Shown: positions 12,101 to 22,581, numbered from the stretch's first letter. The stretch: DNA of 29,715 nt from Cyclostephanos tholiformis (GCA_036939975.1 JALLPB010000050.1:1-29715), one strand, 5' to 3'. The notes: generated by a model from the letters alone, not told the origin. Numbers and translations: made by a program.

Positions 12101-13747
12101 AAAAGAAGAAGGAGGAGCTTCTCGTAAAAGTTAAGAAATGCAAGTCTGAAATGGCGTCCTGCGTCGCAGCCACATTGGAACTCGAAGCCGAAGTCGCCAA
12201 ACTTCAAAAGAGCATTATCAATGCTGGAGGATCCAAGCTTAAAAATCAGCAAAAGGCCTGCGACAAAGCGAAGAAGGACCTGAGCGATGCCAACAAGGAG
12301 CTCAATGCAGCCAAGAGCACCATTATCAATTCAAAAAAGGTAATCACCAAAGCTGAGCGGGCGAAGGAAACAGCTGAGAATGATTTGCAAACCAGCAGGG
12401 AGGCATTAGAAATGATGCAAGTGGAGCATCAAGGGCTTGAGGGACAAGCCAAGGAAGTCATGGACGCATATGAGCAGGTGAAGAAGGACGAAGCAGAGAA
12501 GAGGGAGGCTCTTAATCTGGTATCTAAGGAGTGCGAGAAGCTTAAGCAGGCTCAGCAGAAACTCAAGTGTACCGAAGTAGAGTTGAATGCCGAAATCGAG
12601 ACACTTGACAAGCTGATCAAGGAATCTGAGAAGAAGGTCTCTCATTGGGAGAAGGAGATCGAACAACTTTGCAGGGTGGAGAAGCAGGAAGAAGTCGACT
12701 ATGACTTTTCGGACGACGAGGATGAGGATGAATGTGCGGACCAGAACATGAGCGATAAAGAGAAAGAATTCGACGTGGAAGAAGATGATGCTATGGATGA
12801 AAGCAATGTTGAAGTGAATAAAAATTACATTAACACTGAAGAACCAAAGGATTCCATAGACGCTAAAGTCAAAAAGTCAGCTGGCTCGTCGTCATTACCC
12901 AAGCTTTCAGATTCCTCCTTGGAGCAGTACAACATGGAATTCATTAAGAATGATATTTCCGTCCTCGAGAAGGAGAGAGATTCTCTTGCCAAAAACGCAA
13001 ATATGGGAGCTATTGCAGAATACAGGAAGAAGGAGGCTGACTACCTATCACGGTATGTTTGACAGGCCATGCTTACCAGTATCATTTTTTTGGAATTGAC
13101 TCACACATGTTGTCGTTATCACACCTTTTTTTTTCAGCGTGACCGATCTTGACCAAATCACATCAGAGCGCAACGAAGCTAGGAAGGAGCATGAAGATCT
13201 TCGCAGGCTTCGTCTTGAAATGTTCATGGATGGGTTTTTGCAGATAACTCTCAAACTAAAAGAGATGTACCAAATGATTACCCTAGGTGGCGACGCAGAA
13301 TTGGAGCTCGTAGATTCATTGGATCCCTTCTCTGAGGGCATAGTCTTCTCCGTCCGGCCACCTAAAAAGTCCTGGAAGAATATCGCCAATCTCTCCGGTG
13401 GGGAAAAGACGCTGTCATCCCTTGCTCTGGTATTCGCGCTTCATCACTACAAGCCTACTCCGCTATATGTGATGGACGAGATTGATGCTGCCCTGGACTT
13501 CAAGAACGTATCAATTGTCGCACACTACATCAAGGAAAGGACTAAAAACGCCCAATTCATCATCATATCTCTTCGAAACAATATGTTTGAACTTGCCGAT
13601 AGATTAGTTGGAATATACAAGACGAATAATTGCACAAACAGTGTCACGATCAATCCTCGGCTTTACAGTCGTAAGGGAAATGATATCGATCAGGGTACAT
13701 CGACACCATTCAAGGACAGAACGAACGCTGGCTTGATTGCGGGATAA
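9186..13747 (+). CDS. SMC4: Condensin subunit SMC4
   Basis: ATPase core subunit of condensin, pairing with SMC2 to compact chromosomes in the nucleus. Five exons: 9186-9350, 9537-11030, 11150-11713, 11812-13052, 13138-13747, about 1357 residues, normal for SMC4. The Walker A motif GPNGSGKS is at about residues 81-88, followed by the SMC4-type LLEYLEDIIGSNKY, a long coiled coil, a hinge in exon 3 (GRLGDLATIDEKYDVAVSTA), a second coiled coil with an acidic linker, the signature LSGGEKTLSSLAL near residue 1240 and Walker B PLYVMDEIDAALD near 1262. All ATPase motifs look intact. Two acceptors are uncertain: exon 3 may start at 11150 or 11156, and exon 4 at 11764 or 11812; all keep frame. The start at 9186 gives an acidic N-terminal tail of about 50 residues. 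Confidence 0.95.
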
Positions 13748-14288
13748 TTCTTGCCACTCTGATGTGTGCAGATGATTTTCACTCATCATCATTTCATCAT
13801 GAGATCGCAACAAAGTGGATTATTTGGTTACCGTTGTTAACAATGTTGCAAGTTGCAGAGTAAATATAATGCATGTCCTTTTTCACTGTCCCAACTACAT
13901 TAAAAAGGATGATCTTCCACTTTCCCGCGGTGACGAGAGATGTGACTTTGAGCTCCACCTTTGAAAAGGTCCAACAGAATACCAGCTCAACTTATTTTCG
14001 TGTCCTTCACAATGTGGAGAATCGGTTCATACAACGGCAGTATTCACACTATGACTGAACATCGCAAAACCAAGAAACAAAACTTGAAAACTGAACCATC
14101 CTACCTATTCTATTCCTTATTGGCTACATTCATCAAGTTATTTTAGTGTGTTGTTTTTGCTGCTGCGATGATGGATGATATGCAGCAGAACATAAACGAA
14201 AAATCCACAGAATATTGGTCAGAGACTATATCATAAGCTTTGATAATTACCCGCAAGTCACCTTCATCAGCCTCGTTTCCTCTTTTTA
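13748..14288. other. Convergent intergenic region, SMC4 / NTF2-like
   Basis: Two genes end towards each other across about 540 bp of AT-rich DNA with no open frame that can be supported. It should contain both 3' UTRs and polyadenylation sites. No obvious repeat or RNA gene was seen. Confidence 0.5.
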
Positions 14289-15461
14289 TCAGATATCAGT
14301 AGGATCGGCGCCCTTCGCCCTGCTCTTCCACCAACTAGGGATGTCATCGTCCTTACTCCATAGACTGCCAAATCCCCCGATGGCATCGATCAAACGCTGC
14401 TGAAGTCTCAACTTCAGATCGCCGACGGACGCGTTCCCTATGTCCACCCCGGCTCCTGATAGCAGGCCGAAGATGGCCCCGGCGCCCCTCGTGTTACCCT
14501 CGAATCGATCCAACGGATTGCTAAGACACACGTATCTAATCTTGCCCTCCGGATTCCTGCCGAACGACAAAATTGAACGAACGAACGAACGCGTTGTGAG
14601 AGGATGCGGTTATTCTTGCCCCTCGCCCCGACGATTCCACGTCCATCCCCGTATTTTTCAACCAAACTGAAAGAAAAAAAAAAAGCACTCACCAATGCAC
14701 GCTCATGACGTGTGTCGGGAGCTTGATATTCTTATTCGTCGGGGGCAATTCCGACGGGCCGATCTTCACCGATTCGGTATTGGTACCCTCCCACCGCTCG
14801 AAGTAGTAACACCTGTAGGGATTGTCGGGATCGACGGTGAATCCGAACGGACGAGTTTGGAGGTTGGGATACGCCGATTGGATCTGGAAACCCTGTGTAA
14901 AAATTATATATAAGATTCATCGTTCGCACGTGCGTGGCGGAGGGGGGGGATGGCGGGGTAAGTTATATGATGGGGTCTCTCCGGAGACTGAATGAATAAT
15001 AAAAAAAAAAACGCAACATGTCTCGCCATGAGGGGCAACCCCACAAAAGGTTCATCATTCATCATCGAGGTGTTGGGTTATAAAACGTGTCATTATAGTC
15101 TCACCTCCGAGGTCTTTCGAACGTCCTCGGCGGTGATCGGTCCGACGACCGGTCCCCGAAAGACGTAATCGTCCGCGTAGTACGTCATTATCGTGTCGAA
15201 GTTCTTGCAATTGGCATACTCCATCGTTTTCGATAATACGTCGAACTTGGGCGGTTCGTCGTACGTTAGCACGTCGAGCCAACTTATGGTTTTCACACGC
15301 GAGGGGGGGGGTGGTGGTGGTGGAGGAGGTGCGACCGCGGACTTCTGAAATGGGGGCGCGAATTGCCCGAATGCGTTGAAGGCGTCGACGAATATCGCGT
15401 CCCGCTGGAATGATGCCGCCAATGCCGCACCATGAAATAGAATTCCGATATGTACCCTCAT
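14289..15461 (-). CDS. NTF2/SnoaL-like domain protein with hydrophobic N-terminus
   Basis: Function unknown; the fold suggests a SnoaL-like (NTF2 superfamily) small-molecule-binding or enzyme domain. Three exons: 15461-15105, 14892-14693, 14556-14289, with introns starting GTGAGA and GTGAGT and ending ACAG and GCAG; the frame is continuous and gives about 274 residues. The first 30 residues are mildly hydrophobic and may be a signal or transit sequence. A proline run of nine or so (encoded by a GGT repeat) follows. The helix-rich start of the domain reads EYANCKNFDTIMTYYADDYV, a typical SnoaL pattern, then GPITAEDV, a beta region with CYYFERWEGTN, and a C-terminal part with HVMSVHWNPEGKIRYV. 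The tail after about residue 215 (Gly-rich then SLWSKDDDIPSWW) is not part of the usual domain. It diverges from the kinase-phosphatase gene. Confidence 0.7.
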
Positions 15462-16174
15462 GACGACGCTTGCGATCTCTATGTGGGTGGAGGGAAGTTA
15501 GGACTCCGATTTAGAATATTATATTATGGAACTGTGTAGTGTATTATCAACTAATATATATCTCAATGGTGTAGAGACAATCTCGAGACGAATGACGACA
15601 TCTCGTATCCTCTCTCAATTCAGCATGTTGTTCACCCCATCGGATCGGGGGCCTGATGGTTCTGTTGTGAGTCAATATTTTTTGGTTACGTGGTGTGGTT
15701 TGTCTAAAAAGGACATGTTTTCGTTTGAACGAGGAAAATAATTTTCTTCTTGGATGATTCCCTTTGCGGAGGAATCAGTACGTACAAGTTCCCGCCTTTT
15801 TATCACCCCCTCCTGGCTATCTACTACTACTATTCTACTACTTTACTCTACACGATACCTATTATTATGATGATGTTTTGTGACGGTCGAGTGATGTCGA
15901 GAGGTTGACGGTTTCAATACTACCGCTCTTATAACAATTGAAACACTAGCTAACTAAGGGTTGACTAAGCGCTAGCTAAGGGTTAGCTAAGCGCTAGCTA
16001 AGGGCTAACTAAGCGCTGGGAATTACCTAGCGTAGAAAGCCTCGTAGGTAAGTACCAGTTCCATTTTTTGGCGGAGGAGGAGGAGACGGGNTTCAATATT
16101 TATCTTCCCCGCACAAGGTATCCCAACCACCCCCCCCCCCCCCCCCCCCCAAAAAAGAACCAACGCCATCCCCC
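15462..16174. promoter_or_regulatory. Divergent upstream region, NTF2-like / kinase-PP2C
   Basis: This 713 bp region separates two oppositely oriented start codons. It holds CTACTACTACTATTCTACTACT-like simple sequence (about 15822-15842), a six-unit 11-bp tandem repeat (15949-16014), one ambiguous base at 16091, and a run of 21 C at 16130-16150 just upstream of the kinase start. A promoter role is inferred from position. Confidence 0.5.
15949..16014. repeat. Six tandem 11-bp units (three 22-bp repeats)
   Basis: Three consecutive 22-bp units at 15949-15970, 15971-15992 and 15993-16014 each split into two 11-bp halves of the form GCTARCTAAGG and GYTRRCTAAGC. Units differ at only a few positions. 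CTAGC palindromes recur at the joins, so the array can also pair with itself. It lies between two divergent genes. Confidence 0.9.
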
Positions 16175-19100
16175 ATGTCCGGCGCCGCGCTTACGTTTCA
16201 TCTTCTACTGCTCCTCTTCCTACATGCCATAAAATCTCGGGCATGGACTCCTCCGTCGTCTCACCGATGCCCGTCGTCGTCGGTGGCGACGATGATGATG
16301 CCATCGTCCGCATCTGCGATTTTTCGGCCGTCGTCGTCGTCGTCGTCGTCATCGTCGCTCGATACCCCCCCCTCCCATCTTGCCGCGGGACATCGACGTC
16401 CCCATCGCCGCCTCGCGCGTCATATTCGATGGTCCTCTCCCACCCACGCGGCTTCCGCCGCCGCCGCCACCGACCGGGAAACGACGTCGTCGTCGGCCGG
16501 GGGTGGTGGTGGTGGCGAAATCAAATCCATCCTCGAGGATGTCCTACGCGAGGGGAAGGGGAAGGGGAAGGCGCTCCTTCCCCACCTGCGCATATGCGAC
16601 CGCATCGGCTCCGGCACGTACGGCACGGTCCACGCGGGATATCTAATCCGATCCGACGACGACATCATACCCTGCGTTGCCAAGAGGGCATGGACGCTGC
16701 GCGAGCTCGAGGCGAACGTTCCGTTTACGATGATGGAATCGGACCGAGGGGAGAAGGGGCGACGTACGGATGAATTGGCGATGGCCCAACGGACGGGATT
16801 GGCGTCCGCGAAGCAACGGGGGGGTATCGATGGGGAGGGGCCTTTCGTCACGACGAACGCGGAATCGGGACCGTCTTTGTCGGCGTCGGATCTCAGGACG
16901 ATGTCCGACAGGTGCAGGCACTATTGGGACGTGGAACGGCATTGTTACGAAAAGATGGAGAGGATGTTTCGGGAGGGGGAAAAGCATCGCGGGGGAAGGA
17001 GGGCAGCTCCGACATTTTTCGGCGTGTATCGAGACGATGGACGGGGGAATAATAGTGAAAAAAGTGGTGCCAAGGAGGGTGGCGATGAATGGATGGTGTT
17101 CGAATTCGTCGGCACTTCGTTGGATGATGGATCGATCGATATGCCGGCACGAACGCTGTTGGATGCCATGGAGGTGAGTCCCAACGTGACTGACCGAAGA
17201 AAAATGGTAATTCATGGTTCATGGCAACAACTCATGATTAATCTCTGTGAATACTGGAAAACATATATCGCAGCTTGCCTGGAGAGGCCAACACCTACAG
17301 AGTTCTGGGGGTAACCATTGTTTATATGATATTCAAGTGGCAATGAATCTCCCAGAATCCTACACGTTCGGGGACACTCTCGATGCCATCTTACTTTCTC
17401 TTCTCGAAAACTTGAAAGAAATCCACGACTGCAATATAGTCCATCGAGATCGTGAGTATTGTGCTTGCAAAAAATTCGAAACGCTATACATCAAAGTGGT
17501 CCACTTGAGTCCCTTCTACAACCATTTTTCTTGTTTCTCTATTGCTCTGCTCAATAATTTCAGTAAAACCGGGCAACCTCCTATGTGCCAGTGAAAGGCT
17601 TCGTCTGTTTGATTTTGGCAGTGCCGCGGACCTAGATCCGTCGCCCGCTCTTCCCGGGATTGGAAGCCTATTCTCGGGCGGGACTCGACGCGTTGGATAT
17701 GACGAGGGCGTCGCGGCTATTTCTCCGGTCTATTGTGCCCCCGAGGTTTTCGTCAAGTTGAACGAGAACCCACTTTCCTTCGATGTGTTTTCGGCGGGGT
17801 TAATCATGAGTCAACTGATATTCAATTTACTGGACGAAAGGAGTGAGTCCATCGCGCTCCATTTCACTTGCACCGAAAAACGATAACCTTTCTCCAAAGA
17901 TGTACTCATATTTTGAATTGCAAACACGGACGTATCACGTGAGCAGCCGACGCGGGATTTTTGCAGCAGCTGAAGGGGGTGAACTATGACTTGGATTCCT
18001 GGTTGGAGAAAGAATTGAGTGCCAAGCTCCGTCCGTCGGGTCTACAAAATGGCCTAGAATATTTAGGCGAAAGGCGAGGACTATATTCGCTGATGAAGCT
18101 CATGTTGACGAAGGATCCCGTGAAGAGAATCTCTTCATCGAAGGCACTTACGCGGCTGAAGCAGATATCGGGTTTACGAAATGGAGAGATTGAATGGAAC
18201 GACTCTCTGACGAGCGACGAGGCCTACTTTGAAACGGTGATCGAATCCCTCGAGAGCTGCCCCGTCACTCTGAGCCTCGAAAACATGCCGCGCCCGCTTC
18301 ACTTTTTGGCGTCATTCAAAAAGGGATCTCCTGTCGGGCTTATGCTTGCGGAGGCATCCGAGGTTTTTGATGATGGTACCATGAGCAGTGGCGAATGGGA
18401 ACAGTGGCAGCGTGCGACTCAATATGCTTTCCCCGGAGAGGTTTTCGTCAAGGGCTGGGACGTCTCATCTCAAGCGGGTCTTCTGGGGATATTCGAAATA
18501 GGTGATCGCTTGAGAGGGGTGGGCGAGCTCCCTTTCGTTGACGGTGGATTTCAGCAAGCAATCGCATTGGTAAGGGGTTGGTATATGCCGATTTTTTTCG
18601 ATAAACATCTGACAACTAACAGTATTCACTAATGTTTATGGGCTCCTAGATAAACCGACAGCCGAAGGGAGGATCTCTTAGGTTGCACTTCGATCGAATT
18701 CCCACCCCGAAAGTCCTAGCTAAGTCAGTTCCAACACAAGTTGGTACTCAGCGCACGAAAGTTGTTGGACAGGGGGCTTGGAAAAGTGGAGGCCGCAGGG
18801 GGAATCAAGAAGATGCGTTTGGTAAGTTTTGTTCGCATTGCCAAGCTAAATATACCATGATCGATTTAATGAAATATTCGTATCTCCGACTAAGTATTGC
18901 ACGAGATAAGAAATGAGAAACAAGGCGAGAATATATTACTAGCGGGGGTGTTTGATGGTCACGGCGGCACCGCAGCGAGTGAAACGGTGTCTTGCGTACT
19001 CCCACCATTTTTCACCACTGAATTGTTATCTACTCCTGAAGCTACGATAAAAGATGCACTAGAAAAAAGCTGGGAGATAACTTGCATAACTTACCGTAAT

Positions 19101-19872
19101 GGATGCGATGAAAATGGAGAGTGTTCGGCCCGATATGATGCATTAGAAGGGATACTTTACGCAGAGACCGGTTCGAAGGATTTGTTTGGTAAGTCTTAGC
19201 ACAATATTTCGCTCAGCCTTGCCTTATTCGAAGTTTTGTGACACGTTCGCCTTTACCATCAAATCCTGGTTCCTTAATGTTTAAGTAGCCGGGACAACTG
19301 CCACCGTCGCCGCAATTTCTATGGACCCTACTGGTACCAATGAATTGACAATTCTCAACTGCGGAGACTCAAGAACCTTGCTTATTGGTCAGCCTGTGTT
19401 GTCTCCTGGGCAAGGCGACTCTGTTATCGTGTTTGAGACTAGGGATCATTCACCTGACGATGAAATTGAAATAGAAAGATTAGAACGGGGCAAAGCGGCA
19501 GGATTGGACTATTCAATCCCCCAGTGCTCCGCATCCGGTTCGTTCATGGTGGTGGGAGACTATCAGTACGCATTATGCAGGTCGCTCGAAGGATCCTTTG
19601 TAACCTCGAAAGGGATAGTGAGTGAGCCTGATGTCACATCGTTGGACTTAGCAAGCTCTCTAGCAGATCGAGAGCACTGCGCCTTGGTACTCGCATGCGA
19701 TGGACTATTTGAAGTAATGTCGAGTGAAGAATTAGGAAGGGAAGTTATACGCATGCGGAAAGAGGGTTACATGGCCGGTGACGTCGCAAAGAATCTCTGT
19801 GGTCAGGCGTTAAAGAAAGGATCATATGACAATCTGAGTGTGGTTGTGATTTATCTGGATCGATGTCAATGA
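16175..19872 (+). CDS. Protein kinase-PDZ-PP2C phosphatase fusion, probably organelle-targeted
   Basis: Predicted to add and remove protein phosphate from one polypeptide. Seven exons: 16175-17173, 17274-17451, 17564-17842, 17947-18569, 18650-18821, 18895-19188, 19289-19872; about 1042 residues, frame kept at every junction. Residues 1-22 form a signal peptide (HLLLLLFLHAI) with an RA-WTPP junction, then a Ser/Arg/Pro-rich stretch, as in diatom plastid presequences. Kinase, about 140-560: Gly loop GSGTYGTV at 145, VAK lysine near 170, HRDLKPGN at 390 (formed across an intron), DFG at 409, APE at 451, Arg near 546. PDZ-like domain, about 592-710: GLMLAEAS, VFVKGWDVSSQAG, EIGDRLRGVG. PP2C, about 730-1042: RRGNQEDAF, GVFDGHGG, AGTTATVAAI, LACDGLFE and GSYDNLSVVV. 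All key metal and catalytic residues seem present. The inserted region between the VAK lysine and the C-lobe (about 175-330) is long and Gly/Arg-rich. Confidence 0.85.
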
Positions 19873-20259
19873 ATTACTACTAAAGTTTATGCATATTGTA
19901 TGTGTTTGATGGCTCTAAAGGTGCCATGATTTTTTCAGCAATCATGGCCTCGTCTACCATAGAGTCGCAAACCATGGGGAGACTAGCTTATTTCTTCATG
20001 TAATCGGCATTGCATAGTAGCAGCCTCCATCACACGTGCGACGCAATGCGGCGGAAGGGGAGAAGGCTGCGGCGGCATCCTGGTAGCGTGGAGCAGGGTT
20101 TGCTCCCCCCCATACTTCTCCTAGCGGCCACCTGAAATGTTCCAAGAGCGAAAAGTACCTTTTTTGAGCCGTCTAAGGGATATGGCAAATCCTACAATTG
20201 AAGGGAAATCCCGCCAGGGATAATTTTCATTGACTTGGTAACTGCAGCAAAACGCGGCC
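19873..20259. other. Convergent intergenic region, kinase-PP2C / WBP4-like
   Basis: The two genes converge across about 390 bp. No open frame, repeat or RNA gene can be supported. The sequence must hold both 3' UTRs. Confidence 0.5.
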
Positions 20260-21534
20260 TCAGTCGTCATCCGTGGAGGTTATCCTAGTACTTTTCTTCT
20301 TCAATGACTTCTTTTTGAACGCCACACTCCCCAGACCCTTCGACAGACTTTTCGCGGTATCTGCCACCTCGACCGTTGTGTCCTTCGTTATGTCAATCCC
20401 CTTATAAGCTCTCGTCTTGCCCTCCACGGCCGATGTCGTCGACGACCAAACGTCGTACGCTCCCAGCGCCGAATCGTGAGCGTTGGCGTACTTCGCCTCC
20501 TCCATCTTCCGCGCTTGTATTTCCCTTTCCTTCTTTTCCTTGTACTCGGCCAATTCCTTCTCGTGATCGTGTTTTCTCTTCTTCTCTTGACTCCTTTCGT
20601 AGTGGGATGATACCTTGCGAATTGTCGTAGTCGTCCATCCAGACAGTCCAGTGTTTTCGTCAATATCACACGAGGCGTCAGTGTCTTTGGAGACGTGGAT
20701 TATTTGTTCGCCCCCCATCAATGCCAGATGAGCCTCCTCCATCGTCGATGGAATGGAAGGATCCGAGCCGAGGACAAGTCGAATTCTTGACGGAGGTACA
20801 TTCGATTCTAGAGTCTCATCGTCATCGTTTGGCTTCTGGAGGTAGGACACGTGACACGACACGTTTCCTTCCTCCCCCCCCTTTCTAATTACCTTCGCCA
20901 ACAACGCCATCTTCCAATAATTAGAATTTCTGAGATCGCGCCTCTCTGCATCGGTAGCGACCGTGCTCCCCATCCATAATTGTATTGGCATCCCCTCCTC
21001 CAACACATTTGCATAGACCCGACCTTCGAGGTAGGTCGTCCCCTCGAGGTCATAATGGCCCACGTTTGGATCAAAGGCCGGCTTGTTTGGTGCTTTCTTC
21101 AGAACTTCCGCGGGTGCGATTTTTTCTGCTCCCTTCTGCGCGTGACTCTCCCCTTTCATCGGCTGCGCCGACGACGGAGCACCTTGCAGGGTGCCACTGT
21201 GCTGCGACGAAACGCCCTTTGCGGGATAATCCCACGGCCTCGTCGGGCCAAAAGCGGAGACATTGGCGGGACCAGAACCCACCGCGGCATTCACCTTGGC
21301 GAACACGCTCTCCAGATCCCTCTTTTCCTTCTCTTTCCTCGCCTTCTCGTCCCTCCTCCTCACTAGGTCGTTCTCCACCGCCTCGCGATGCTTCTTCCCA
21401 TTCTCGTGCAAAGAAATGGACTGGCGATCGCTGCCCATCCAAGCATTGCAGATGGCGCAGTAATGACGTTCCTTGTTGCGCCACGGCTCGTTGCCACCCG
21501 ACTTCTTCGTCTGCTGGGCGTAGGAAGAGGTCAT
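20260..21534 (-). CDS. U1-type zinc-finger splicing protein, WBP4/ZOP1-like
   Basis: Likely a nuclear spliceosome-associated protein. A single exon of about 424 residues. Near the N-terminus is a matrin/U1-C type C2H2 finger, YCAICNAWMGSDRQSISLHE followed by a His-x5-His pair, preceded by PWRNKERH, the arrangement seen in WBP4 (FBP21) and plant ZOP1. A basic helix follows (RRRDEKARKEKEKRDLE), then a middle block with YDLEGTTYLEGRVYANVLEE and YWKMALLAKVIRKG, a long charged helix (ERSQEKKRKHDHEKELAEYK) and a Lys-rich tail. The WW domains of animal WBP4 are not present. I chose the Met at 21534 because it lies close to the finger; the frame is open to 21678 with an earlier Met giving a Pro-rich extension. 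It diverges from the glutathione S-transferase across 258 bp. Confidence 0.7.
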   Translation of the reverse strand: MTSSYAQQTKKSGGNEPWRNKERHYCAICNAWMGSDRQSISLHENGKKHREAVENDLVRRRDEKARKEKEKRDLESVFAKVNAAVGSGPANVSAFGPTRPWDYPAKGVSSQHSGTLQGAPSSAQPMKGESHAQKGAEKIAPAEVLKKAPNKPAFDPNVGHYDLEGTTYLEGRVYANVLEEGMPIQLWMGSTVATDAERRDLRNSNYWKMALLAKVIRKGGEEGNVSCHVSYLQKPNDDDETLESNVPPSRIRLVLGSDPSIPSTMEEAHLALMGGEQIIHVSKDTDASCDIDENTGLSGWTTTTIRKVSSHYERSQEKKRKHDHEKELAEYKEKKEREIQARKMEEAKYANAHDSALGAYDVWSSTTSAVEGKTRAYKGIDITKDTTVEVADTAKSLSKGLGSVAFKKKSLKKKSTRITSTDDD

Positions 21535-21792
21535 GTTCTCGAGTGGACGGTATCGGTGAGGGGTCCGGGGGGAAGGTGAGCGAAAGGAGTGTGAGAACAT
21601 GAGAGGGGGGCCGGGCGGGGGGGAGGGGGGGGGGAAAGAAGGACAGGAAAAATGGCGGGACACACGTCCTTCCCGCATCGCGTCATCACACCAAAAAAAA
21701 AAATCACCACCTATTTTTTTTTCTCACAACAAAATCACAACAATAAAAAGTGTGGCCAAAATCCCACACAAAAAAAAGAACGCCATCATACC
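21535..21792. promoter_or_regulatory. Shared divergent upstream region, WBP4-like / GST
   Basis: 258 bp between opposite start codons. It has a G-rich run at about 21603-21634 and A-rich runs at about 21690-21780 next to the GST start. The bidirectional promoter role is inferred. Confidence 0.5.
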
Positions 21793-22551
21793 ATGAAATC
21801 CATCGCTCTACTTATCCTCACTAATTCGCTGTGTGCAACTTTTGCGCTCGCTATAAACAGCGCGGGATCGTCCGCCAAGCTGCAATTGAAGTACTTCGAC
21901 ATCAGAGGCGCCGCCGAAACCTGCCGTGTCCTTCTCGCCCTCGGCGGCGAGGAGTATGTCGATGCTAGGTACGAAATCGACCAGGCGACGTTCCAATCGC
22001 CCGAATTCCTCGAGGCCAAGGAGAACGGCGATCTGAAAATGAACCTGAATCGCGCGCCTGTCCTCGTGATCCCAGACGGGAGGGTGATTGGTCAGTCCAA
22101 GGCAATAGAGCGCTACCTCGCGCGACGACTCGGACTGATGGGGAAAACTCCCGAGGACGAGGCCATAATCGATTGCATAGCGGAGCATTGTCGCGATGTC
22201 AAGGATGCAGCCGCACGAAAGGGTTTCTCTAGATTTACCAAGGGCAAAACTGACGAGGAAAAGGCAATCGCACGATCAGAATGGTTCGAGACCGAAATGC
22301 CAAGCATGCTGGACAAAATCGAAGCGTCACTCCCAGAAACGAGTCGGAGTCCCGGTTTTTCGTTCGGGGATGCGCCCACCTATGGAGATGTTGCGATCTG
22401 GGCATTGCTGCGCGATTGCGCTCCCGCCGACCTCGATGATACGACGAAGGCGTCCGAAAAATGCATCGCACTTAATGCCATAGCTGATCAGATCGCTTCT
22501 AATCCCGGCGTATCGAAGTGGCTTAAGGAACGCCCCGAAACCATGTTTTAG
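21793..22551 (+). CDS. Glutathione S-transferase with signal peptide (sigma-like)
   Basis: Predicted to conjugate glutathione to electrophiles, or act as a related isomerase or peroxidase. A single exon of 252 residues. The first 20 residues (MKSIALLILTNSLCATFALA) form a signal peptide, so the protein enters the secretory route; the CATFAL junction leaves plastid targeting possible. The thioredoxin-like N-domain starts LQLKYFDIRGAAETCRVLLA; the Tyr corresponds to the catalytic Tyr of sigma-class enzymes. The glutathione-binding segment reads RAPVLVIPDGRVIGQSKAIE, followed by RYLARRLGL, and the helical C-domain includes FSFGDAPTYGDVAIWALL. The Met at 21793 was chosen over one at 21652 because only it exposes the signal peptide. 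It converges with the cyclophilin gene. Confidence 0.85.
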   Translation: MKSIALLILTNSLCATFALAINSAGSSAKLQLKYFDIRGAAETCRVLLALGGEEYVDARYEIDQATFQSPEFLEAKENGDLKMNLNRAPVLVIPDGRVIGQSKAIERYLARRLGLMGKTPEDEAIIDCIAEHCRDVKDAAARKGFSRFTKGKTDEEKAIARSEWFETEMPSMLDKIEASLPETSRSPGFSFGDAPTYGDVAIWALLRDCAPADLDDTTKASEKCIALNAIADQIASNPGVSKWLKERPETMF

Positions 22552-22581
22552 GATAACACTTGTGTTTTAGGATAACACTTG
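22545..22581. repeat. 19-bp direct duplication across the GST stop codon
   Basis: GTTTTAGGATAACACTTGT at 22545-22563 contains the TAG stop, and 18 identical bases follow at once at 22564-22581. This is a recent tandem duplication at the start of the 3' UTR. Confidence 0.9.

Noticed and set aside
15949..16014. Telomere-like repeat suggested by CTAAGGG
   Set aside because: The units are 11 bp and lack a CCCTAA/TTAGGG register, and the array is only 66 bp between two genes.
20985..21602. Plus-strand Ser/Arg-rich frame opposite the WBP4-like gene
   Set aside because: It is antisense to the zinc-finger coding exon and has no recognisable features.
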